DNA from: Phoronis australis
Lineage: Eukaryota; Phoronida; Phoronidae
Length of the DNA: 64,000 nucleotides
Assembly (NCBI GenBank): GCA_002633005.1
Contig: NMRA01000291.1
Span: forward strand, 388,825 to 452,824
Direction: 5' to 3'
The position numbers and the translations under genes are program-made. Position 1 is the stretch's first letter. Each line of letters begins with the position of its first letter. This document shows positions 37,901-64,000 of the stretch, one piece after another. The notes under the pieces were generated by a model. The model saw nothing but the letters and a program-made list of their open reading frames with translations. It was not told the origin of the DNA and searched no databases.

Positions 37901-39585
37901 TAGTTTGACTGCCTACATTGGTGTTGCGTAGAATTCCATACTTCTTTGTTCACTCACTTTGGTATAAATATGGTGGGTGGCACAAAAAAGACAGCAATGT
38001 GATGCAGTCACCTGATATCTGTGCAGTTACTGTTTGCAGTATGTCATCCATTCCATGAGCGGCGTTTCGCCTTTTTCACACGAGATTTGCACAATTATGG
38101 TATATAATCAGCAATTTAACAGTGTGCGTTAATTAGATATTGTAAATATAGACGCTGATGATGACCAATAGGGTAGACTTTAACTTACACGCATTAGGCA
38201 AACTCTTGATTGGAATGTTTCTATGATGTATCGCTGTTAACATTCTAAACAGAGTCTGTTATAGTGAGGTTCAACTGTAATTGAGCTTTGACTGTTACTG
38301 ATTTCAGCATCCAATTGAAAGGTGGTTCGCCAAGTATATCTACAGTGGCCCAGAGCGTGAATATGAAAAGCACATGCAAGTCATCAATGATGAAGCAATG
38401 AGAGCCAAACTAGGGTCAGGATTTCAATACTCTGCATTGCTCTTGTGTTAGGAAGACATAATAAATTGTCTTGTGAAGTCTTGCTATTGCAAAAGTCATT
38501 TAGAAGTTTCACATAATACAATTTTCTGTCGAGGCATTTCAACCCCAAACCTCGCATGTCTGAACCATTATTTACTTGACTGAAGTTAGGAAGTCTTGGT
38601 TTATGTGTACCTAACTCATTTCTTGGGCTAAAAGGCTTCGATTTGTGACAGCTGAATTAGACAAAAAGACCTTTCCGGAAAATCCCAGATGTGCTGTTGT
38701 AGATAATGAGTGAAGAAACAGATTTAGTGAGTTTCATGTGGAAATGTTCATGCCTGTTAAAGTTGGTTTAAAACGAGAAAGGCGAATCTTTATGATATAG
38801 GTACATTTCAATTTCTTGAGGTCCGTGAAAGCAGTCCACAAATCATTGTACCAGCACGCAGCATGGTATAATGTGCATTGGAAATGAGGCTAATCGGGGG
38901 GTCTCTTTCGTGAACAGTGGCGCAAGACTTGGTCAGAAATTTGGTCTTACACTCCACATATTGACTATTTCTGAGAAATATTTAATCTCACTTTAGCAAA
39001 AATACACGTCTCTGAGGGTATGTCCATACTTCTAGTTACTGAGATAATTTGTGTAAATTATTGCTATGTTGTCATGTGCTATTAATTACAAGTCAGACTA
39101 AACCTTTATTTGTATAAATTATTGCTATGTTGTCATATGCTGTTAATTACAAGACTAAACCTTTATTCAGTAGTTGTGAAGTGGCAGCAAGACCAAATGT
39201 CTGTCTTAAAGTCACTTTTCATGAAAGCCCTGGTTCTACTTTTATCATTGAATCCTGAAACTGATTTTAATATTTCTTTGTTTTTTCTTTCAACTTATCA
39301 AGGTGACAGCCATCAACTTAGTATGCCTTCTTTGGTTTAATTGCTTCAAATGACTGCAAAATGCAGCATTGGATACTTATCAAAACTTGTGTTGGCCTGT
39401 CTTTGCCGTCTGTGTTAGCTTATTGTTACTGGTTTTACAGAAAACGCGATGCCAAGGTCAAAGAACTGATGCGAATGAGAGGCGACTACAAAGCTTGGTA
39501 TTATTTCCCAACAGATGTTGCTCAGCTTGAGCAGGCACGCAAAGACGTCAGGCTACAAGAGTATGAACATGGCACAAAGAGTTAG
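31910..39585 (+). CDS. NDUFB5: NDUFB5, NADH dehydrogenase (ubiquinone) 1 beta subcomplex subunit 5 (6 exons, 191 aa)
   Basis: NDUFB5 is an accessory subunit of the proton-pumping arm of mitochondrial complex I, with one membrane helix in the inner membrane. Coding exons: 31910-32018, 36479-36564, 37242-37308, 37730-37791, 38308-38414, 39441-39585. All introns are GT-AG and the frame is kept (576 nt). The N-terminus MAAMGFLRMSQAGVKCLRIP is basic and hydroxyl-rich, as expected for a mitochondrial presequence. Residues 69-87 form the membrane helix, ending YANVFIG. The following GKAELADIPEGYEPEFHEYY is very close to human GQAELAEIPEGY...EYY. HPIERW, GPEREYEKHM and KELMRMRGDYKAWYY also match the family. 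Human NDUFB5 is 189 aa, so the model looks complete. AATAAA hexamers follow at 39804 and 40073. Intron 1 (4.5 kb) carries a TTAA-flanked element. Confidence 0.96.
32549..34512. mobile_element. ~2-kb TTAA-flanked inverted-repeat element in NDUFB5 intron 1
   Basis: The left end TTAAGGTAGGTGTATACAC (32549-32567) and the inverted right end TTAAGGTAGGTGGATACAC (34494-34512) differ at one base. If TTAA is the target-site duplication, the termini are GGTAGGTG.ATACAC. A second inner inverted pair is GGGCGGAGCTTA near 33291 and its complement near 34305. No transposase is recognised, so it looks non-autonomous; TTAA target sites are known for the piggyBac and Kolobok superfamilies. Confidence 0.7.
39051..39170 (+). 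repeat. Two-copy 61-bp tandem repeat in NDUFB5 intron 5
   Basis: TAAATTATTGCTATGTTGTC, then AT.TGCT.TTAATTACAAG, then ACTAAACCTTTATT, is present twice with a period of 61 bases and few differences. It lies about 300 bases upstream of the last NDUFB5 exon. Confidence 0.85.
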
Positions 39586-40090
39586 TTGAAGCTGGCAGTA
39601 AACTGGATAGACTATAGACAAGAGTATTAGAGCTATTTATTGAGAAGCATGTCATCCTGGTTCAGCATTGCTGGAGTCCTAGCCAGGCCGATTTTTAGCA
39701 CTATACAGTTTTGGTAGAGTGCAGTGCAAAACTGCTTGATCTGGAACTCAAGTGAGGCAAGCGTGTTGAGTTATCTGCCATGCAATGTAGACCTGTTTGT
39801 GATAATAAAATGCATTTTATGAGGTTACACGTTTCAAAGCAAACACATTTGAAACACATAGCATTAACCACAGTGCACATAAATTTGTATAAAGTTGCAT
39901 AAAATATTACATTTTTATTGGCATGGACAACTTTTGAATTGGACCACTTGGGGCTTTCGAAGTGATTATTTCTTATTGCTTCAAGGTATTCACCTTTGCA
40001 CCGAAAGTAATGCAGCATTGATGCTGGGTTTGTTGGATATTTAATTATGTCCGACCCTAGAAAAATGTCTTAAATAAACTTTTGGCATTC
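39586..40090 (+). other. NDUFB5 3' untranslated region (putative)
   Basis: This follows the TAG stop at 39583-39585. AATAAA hexamers at 39804-39809 and 40073-40078 are candidate polyadenylation signals, and either could end the transcript. No coding content is seen. Confidence 0.5.
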
Positions 40091-43000
40091 TATCAAAAAT
40101 GGTTGATCGTATTCAAATGAAACTTTCAGGTACTATGGTTTGTGCACTGTTCTCTAAAATCCTGGGTTCCAAAATGGTACTTCTCAGCGTCGGGGTTCTT
40201 CAAAACTATGATGTGTATAGTTGCATAAAATGAGAACTAAATGGTAATATAGAAAACTGTTAGCCTTTTTGAGACTCCTTGATTTCTAAGGTTTCAGTGT
40301 GCTTGGTAACCAGTTTAGAGGAAGAGCAACGGCACAATAGGACATGTAATGCTTTTATTTTGTTTCTTTCACCAAAACATTAATAGAAGAGAATGGACGG
40401 ATATCTTACAATTATGCTTTCCTGGGATTCTAAAGTTAGAGCGGTTATAAACCAGCCTTGCATTACAAAAACTTCATTTAGATCACTTGCCATTGTGAAA
40501 TTGGCCTCAGATTGTTCCAGAGTCAAATTGGAGATGATTACAGGACTTTGAAAGATTGGTTGAGCCCAGGCTTCACAAGTTGTCTTGTCATTGCGGGTCA
40601 TTTTATACACTGAGGCAAGATCTCCAGCAATAGTAAACTCATTTTTCAAGCCCAGACGTCACCTCTAATTTGACTAAGGAACAATTTGAGACCAAATTCA
40701 TAATGATAACTGGTCCAAATCAAAAATTGGCTTATTTGACGGAACATGGGCTTATACCCACTCGTATATAAAGTGAAAACCCAAATACGTAAGCTTTATA
40801 ACTGTTTGATGTCGCATCTTTCAACCAATAAAGACCGACAAAACAAGTGGATTTCCGCCATCGTCAATTGTAGCAACAGTCAATGGGAAAAAGCAAGCAT
40901 GTGACCTGTAAAGCTTCAAGAAACAAGAAATGTGCTAGCCTTCCAAAAGCAACCTATAAGTAAGCTGACTGGTATTACCAGGTCTTATATTCATAGTTTG
41001 CATCAACAGCATCTAAAAGAATGAGCGATACAGTGTATCAATTCTTATGACTGGCATGCCATATTCAAGATATTAGTTTATCACAGGAAACTGTCAGATT
41101 TCAATTTGGCATCAAAACAAAGTAAAAAAGGTTCAAGCGAAAGTAAGCAGAATGTTGAATTATAATCGTGACAATTAGATTATAATTGATGCAAAGCCAA
41201 GTTACACTTGTGTGCAATAACAGCCAAAAGGAATACAGAAAATTAGCAGAACTGGCAGGTAAAGTTACAAAAAATATTTTTCATGTTGTTACAATATTGT
41301 AAAAATCATCCATGGAAGCTTGATAAGTGCGTTAGAAAATAACTACACCTACCACAAGAAAATCTAAATTTTGCCAAAATGACATTAAATGCGTCATTAT
41401 GATATATAATTCTGGTTAAATAAAGTGCTAATTTATCAACATTTCCCGTGCAATTGAACAGAGACAAACACAGGCCTAAAGATATACATGAACAACAACA
41501 ACAGTTTGATAACATTTACAACAAAGGCACATTGGAGTTGACTAAGTTTTACTCATCAGTCCTAACATCAACCAAATCAAGCATAAAAATGAACTTAAAA
41601 AAGTACAATTCCCTTACAAAATCTAAGAAAGATGCCAGAAAAACACCAATAACCCCTTCATAGTCTCATCAGAACAGGCTCTTCACCACTATTGAATTCT
41701 GAACCTAAGGTTATAAAACATAACACGCTCATCCAATCTTGAATTTCAGGGTTGTCCAACCCCAATAAACCCTGAAGTATTTTCTTGAATTGGTGATGGT
41801 TTCCATGTTTTTGTTGGTAAAAAGCCCGATTCGATTTTCATTTTTAGCCAGCGAAACAGGGAGATTAGTGCAGGTTGAATTGATTTATTTAACATTTATC
41901 AATTTTGACTTGAACTAAAAACTGAATTTAGATACTTTTAAGTATTTAAAAATAAGAAGTTCAATGCTAGATAGTACCTTGAAGATTATAGACACAACTG
42001 CACATTGTAACGGTCACATGCATAATCTAATACACAATCACTTATTACTGTAGTGCACAAAATATACAATACAATCACATCACAGCCCTCATTGGCCTAA
42101 TCTATTTTACAATACACATTCGACTGCAGATCACATGGTCCTGCAAATTACCTCTGGAATAATAACACACACTCACATCTGGCAAAGATGATCAGTTCTA
42201 CCCAGAAAATCTACACAAATCAATTATGGGAGATTTCAATACATATATGTAGTCAGTGGGTGAAAACAAGGGAAAGATTCTCCAAAAACACCAAGGGCAT
42301 TCACTTGGGGAACTGGACCTCCAAATTTAAAACGAAACTACATTTTCAATCTTTAAACAGTTCCCATTACGAAAAATAATTCAGGACTCATTGGAATTTT
42401 ACATTCATGCCCTGGCCACATCATTAATAAACCTGAGTGTAAATTTGACAATGACAAACCTACGCCCACGCCCATGTATGGCTTTGAAGCCAAGTATTCA
42501 ACCCGACGTATACATAAATCTCCTGTAAGTTATTCAAAATCCCTTTAAAGTGTGAACTCCTTACAAACTAGCACACAGAAAACTCATATAATCACTTTGG
42601 GTTTGACACGACTGTATTACAGAACTGCAAGAACAGACTAGCATCAACTGAAATAGACTCACCTTCACATGAAAAAAGAGCCGGTCACAGTGCTCTGTCA
42701 ACATAATACACTACATTTCTACGAATGGATAACTACCAGAAAAATCCACCTAGTTTAGGGCACAACGTGTCAAAAACCTGGAATTTCATTTCATCAAACT
42801 TCTCGGGGAAAATAAATGTTAAGACTGCTTTATAAAACATCGGCATGTGTAGCAATGTAGTCCTTGCATGTCTCAAAAAAGCTTTTTGTCTCAAATTGAA
42901 TAGTTTTTATCATTTGTACTGGATACTAATTGAGCCATCTCCTAACAATAGCATTTACATCTTGAATTCATTACAGGCTCATCCACCAACTATTGCAGGA

Positions 43001-43544
43001 AATGAAAACAAAAGTCTTGTAAAATAAATATGGAATGATAAGAAGCAGTTCAACAAATGAGAAATCAAAAGAATAAATGCGAAGGCTAATCTTTAAGATT
43101 GTCGAGCTCAACAGGTGATACAATATATGGTAAGTTATTCAATCATGACCACTGACCTGTAAATAGTAAACATCCAAAAATTGTAATTTGCAGAGAATCT
43201 AAGTTAACAGGACACGAGTACAAAATCCATTGTCTAGCTTATTCCTACATGAGAAACTGGAGATAGAAAAACAGAACACTGAATCTGATTTAAAAACAAC
43301 AAAAAGCGAATTCCCTGCTGGCAAATTTACGTTAACCCTTTCATTGTCATTCACATTCATAAAAACTCTTGATTTTCCCCTTAATTGGCCTTTTCTGTTC
43401 ACAAAATTCCCTTGAGCAATATCTTGTTCAGACTTGGCAGATGTAGCGATACCACTTGTTATAAATTGTTCAAAACCGTAACTTTTCCAGCTGAGACTCA
43501 TTCGAACACGCAAAAGTTTCATCATACATGGACTCCAGCCCACG
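40091..43544. other. Convergent intergenic region between NDUFB5 and PDE6D
   Basis: No gene recognised. It contains copy 2 of the 66-bp repeat (40097-40162). It also contains an inverted copy (40673-40693) of the GGTCTCAAATTGTTCC repeat seen at 53031 and 55011. The part next to 43545 should include the PDE6D 3' UTR, but I find no AATAAA on the minus strand close to the stop. Confidence 0.6.
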
Positions 43545-60657
<17,113 letters not shown>

Positions 60658-63508
60658 GGTTAGACGTCGTAAGAAGAATTAAGTATGACTGTGTAAAACG
60701 AGAGAGCGTTCACTTCCTAGCACCCAAATGTCAACAACTTTCCAAGATGGCCGAAACAGAATAAGAAAAGTAGTCCAGAATTGGTGTTCCTTAATTTTCT
60801 TAATTGTAAAACATATAGCAAGTTCAATCAAACTTTCATGCATGGAAACAAAATTTTAATAACATTCATAATATCTAACAAGGTGTTATAATGTTTATAT
60901 TTATGCCTGCGTCAAAATACTTTACCTAAAAATTCGCCGGAAACTGCACTATCGCCACCTGGTGGTTGTTTACTTTGGAGCAGGATAGTCGGAGTGGCGG
61001 AGAACGTGATGGTCTATCTTTCGTTTACTTATTAATTTCTGTTTCATGTCAACACTGCTCAACATAAAGGTAGTTGTTTGGCGCATGGAATCATATATTC
61101 GCTAATGCAATTGTTCTTAATATGTGCTTGCTTGTTATTTATTTATTAGCAAGATGAATTTGTTTTTGCATTTCATTCGCTTTCACTGATTTAGCCAGGC
61201 AGTGAGAGAGTTGAATATTAGATTAGGATTTTTATACTTTCCTTGAAGTCATGGTTCTCTTATGAGGCACATGGAATTCCGTGTAACACTACTTAGACTA
61301 GCCATTTAGATAGCTGTATGTAAACTATTGTCAAAATACAGCTGACTGTGTGACGAGCCCTGTTAGTGTGCTAGACCCTAAAATTTCACAAAACCTGGGT
61401 AGTCGTCACCTCGTGAAAGTAATATCAACATATGTAGCTAAGAACCAGCAAGGGTACATGTAAAATCTGGGAGTCAACCGACTTTCACCTTGCCCGTTGC
61501 AGCCATTTAAGTGAAAAACAATCTAATAAACATCATTTTCTTCCATAATTCTCTCCAGTTGTTTCTCCAGGAGTGGGAAGTGGCATCACAGGCAGCGAGT
61601 AATGTTTGTTCATGTGAGCAAATAAATATGTCCTTGAGTTGCTAAATGCAGTCTTAGAGTAGTTGACAACTCCGTGGAGGCAAATTATAGCAAGCGTAAT
61701 TGAAGAATTTTGTGCAGGGGCAGGCCCAAGCAACGCACGTGCCAGTCCCCATGTGGCGAGACCGGCTCAACCGCTAGTTGGCTCACCATGAACTGCCAAA
61801 CAACATGTTGTGGAAGTCAACATTTTGTGATTCAGCTAAAAAAGCTGAAACAAAAGCTTGGTAAAGAACTGTTTCAAATCGAGATTGAAAGGTTTAGAAA
61901 CTGTCTGTAGATAGCCAGTATTGAATATTCTATTAATATGTGTTATGAAAATGTCTATTAGGCGGATGTAGTGAAGAACATTTACTACATGGACATTCTC
62001 CAACTGCAAATTTGGTTTTGAAAACAATTATCACCCAAAAGCATTTGAGGAGGAAAGATGGAGGTGTGTTGTTCATGACTACCTTGGCCTAGGGAATGCA
62101 AATCTTGGTTATCAAATAAACTTACAAGAAAGGGAATCAAGCGGCATTAATGATGCTCGGTTATCAAAATCATAAATGGTCGCTTGACATTGTCTTTGAT
62201 GCCAACAATATTACAGAATGTCATATGCATTTTTGACTGAAAACAACCCTCATATCAGTGATATGGTAGGCTTGGCTTACACAGTACATGGCTCACGGGC
62301 ACGCAAGTCTAGATGTCTTGCGTCTGCATTTAAAAAAATCTTTGATTTTCTTTCTATGCTCGCAGTCTTTGGACCAGGTTATAATTTTGAATTTGCCGTC
62401 TTAAAAAGTTATCGGTTTGAGATGAACACTGAGGTTTATAGAAACAACTTTGTATGTCATTGCGACAGTAAAACTGTCAAGGTGTTTCGACCTTGTTGCT
62501 GGTCTACACGTGTAACTCTTCTTACAGTAGTACATTTGCATGACTCAATGCATAGTTGAATGGTATTTATGGTCAGTCAGTGTTAGAAAAGTGCTTGTTG
62601 GATGGAGCAGTGATAAGTGACCTATGGTAATTTTGTGCAGATAAGGCTGTAATCATTCTGGTGCACATTCAAGCCTTTGGTGATCTATAATCTTGACCTT
62701 CCAGAGGAGATTATTTTTGTCTCGTGTTGCAGATTAGTATTTATTTGGTTTACTATGTCATCATAAAACATTTTGGCTTTTCGTTTAATGTGTTTAGTGA
62801 AGTTTTGTGAAATAGGTGTTTTCATTTTAATTCCATTAAGTGCATGGATGTTCATATGCACCAAAGTTGAGTGACCGGACTGGATTTGGCAACCTGCACG
62901 TCACCAATGCAACCTCAGATTTTGTTTGGCGCCATGCACACATCCAAGCAAACAACAGAAAGTAAATAATCGAGAGGTGGAATCGTTTGGCGAAAACGGA
63001 AGAGTCCATTCATGACTTGTGTACAAATGTCCTGATCGTCTGCCATTTGCATTAGGTAGACTGATCTCGGATGTTTTGGATTGCCGGGTCTCACTTGGCG
63101 AGTAGACGTTATGTTAAGTAACATCGGGCCTGGGTGACTTACTGAGTTTAATGTCTAAGCTACTAATCATTGAAGTATATTCAGTGCTTGGGACAACAAC
63201 TAAAGCCATCAGCTACTGCATGCCTGCAGTAATTTGATAGTTTTTGCTTTTTCTATGATGAAATATTTAGTAAGAAGATAACTGATGTATCACCAGCTGG
63301 CAGTTGACCTATGAATCAAACCCTGATTTTGTTTTAGTGCAGATGTCATAACTACCCCTAATTTTTCCTCGACATGTTAGACATTTGACCATGAAGGTGA
63401 AGCTGCCATTTGGTACAGTGTTCCTGAATACATTTTTTTGTAAATTCCAGAGCAGAGCATGTAACTATGAGCAATCTAGACTGAAGTGTGGCCATAGTTA
63501 GTGTTACC
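60658..63508. promoter_or_regulatory. Divergent PDE6D/PEX5 intergenic region
   Basis: Start codons of PDE6D (minus, 60657) and PEX5 (plus, 63509) face away from each other across 2.85 kb. The PDE6D side has an AAGATGGCC YY1-like site (60744-60752) and, on the minus strand, a CCAAT box (60780-60784). A TTCCAG acceptor at 63445-63450 suggests that the PEX5 start codon is in its second exon, with a non-coding first exon upstream that I could not place. Copy 2 of the 33-bp repeat lies at 61776-61808. No other gene seen. Confidence 0.5.
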
Positions 63509-63604
63509 ATGGCGATGCGAGATTTGGTAGATGGTGAATGTGGAGGGGCAAATGCCCTGATGAAGCTGACCTCTCACTATACCCAAGACCGGTCCAGGAG
63601 ACAG
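63509..63604 (+). CDS. PEX5: PEX5, peroxisomal PTS1 import receptor, first coding exon (partial gene)
   Basis: PEX5 is the cytosolic receptor that binds C-terminal SKL-type signals with its TPR domain and shuttles cargo through the peroxisome membrane. Only the N-terminus is in the window: 32 codons beginning [20 protein letters not shown] and continuing [11 protein letters not shown] before a GTGAGA donor (phase 0). Human PEX5 begins [20 protein letters not shown]. The conserved Cys11 is present; in the family it is ubiquitinated for receptor export and recycling. The WxxxF repeats and TPR domain must lie beyond 64000. The start context is ACCATGG. The 5' UTR portion probably begins at 63451. 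Confidence 0.93.
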
Positions 63605-64000
63605 GTGAGATGCTGGCTGTAATGTACTGGGAAATTCTTGTCAAATTGTATGAGCTAAAATTTAATTCAGTTACTGAATATCTGACTTCCAGGATTTCGG
63701 TGTATGACATGTCTAATGGAAATTCAAGTGAGCTTGATAAATCAATGATTTTATGTTTTCAATAAATTTATTGTTGAATAAATTAATGAAATTCAGTTGG
63801 TGTTATATTTAACAGGCATTTAACTATTAACTCCATTGTGTCTTAATTACCGAATGCTAAGTTTGAGTAAGTAATTGTTTTCTGCGGGGTGGGTGTTATT
63901 GTAAAAGATCTGAGCAGTTTTCAATACTTAACATATTTGGAATATTAATGTACATATTTTATACTAGTTCAGAGGAAACATTTTATTCGGACAGGACAGT
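63605..64000 (+). other. PEX5: Start of PEX5 intron
   Basis: AT-rich sequence after the GTGAGA donor. I see no second PEX5 exon before the window ends. Confidence 0.7.

Overview
This is a window of animal nuclear DNA, AT-rich, with long introns and many small dispersed repeats. Every recognisable gene is split by canonical GT-AG introns. I recognise four conserved animal genes by reading exons in frame across splice sites and comparing them with family members known from memory. The organism looks like a marine invertebrate, possibly a deuterostome such as a hemichordate, echinoderm or cephalochordate. That guess rests only on gene sequence character, repeat style and apparent high heterozygosity, and is not firm.

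Layout. (1) 847-14434, minus strand: a complete NOTUM gene (secreted Wnt-inactivating palmitoleoyl-protein carboxylesterase), 13 coding exons, 581 aa, with the Ser-Asp-His triad intact. Its eleventh coding exon runs into a roughly 0.9 kb degenerate minisatellite, and its last two exons encode a strongly basic insert. (2) 14450-31859: about 17 kb without a recognisable gene, holding several transposon-like inverted-repeat elements, two tandem repeats, a perfect 18-bp palindrome and a candidate TCF site. (3) 31910-39585, plus strand: complete NDUFB5 (mitochondrial complex I accessory subunit), 6 coding exons, 191 aa, with a TTAA-flanked element of about 2 kb in intron 1. (4) 43545-60657, minus strand: complete PDE6D (prenyl-binding protein delta), 6 coding exons, 148 aa. 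Its third intron/exon region is present twice in tandem (52730-54709 and 54711-56668) with a single N at the junction, most likely an unmerged overlap of two contigs or haplotypes. (5) 63509-63604, plus strand: the first coding exon of PEX5 (peroxisomal PTS1 import receptor); the rest lies beyond the window.

Gene relations. NOTUM and NDUFB5 are divergent but about 17 kb apart. NDUFB5 and PDE6D converge with about 4 kb between their stop codons. PDE6D and PEX5 are divergent, with 2.85 kb between start codons. The four genes act in unrelated processes (Wnt feedback, respiration, lipidated-protein trafficking, peroxisome import), so this is ordinary animal gene order and not a functional cluster. 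I see no virus, phage, CRISPR array, operon, rRNA or tRNA gene. The most unusual points are the NOTUM exon embedded in a minisatellite, replacement of the usual Trp in the NOTUM oxyanion-loop motif, a dimeric 70-bp inverted-repeat element with 5-bp target-site duplications present in introns of two genes, and the apparent assembly duplication inside PDE6D.
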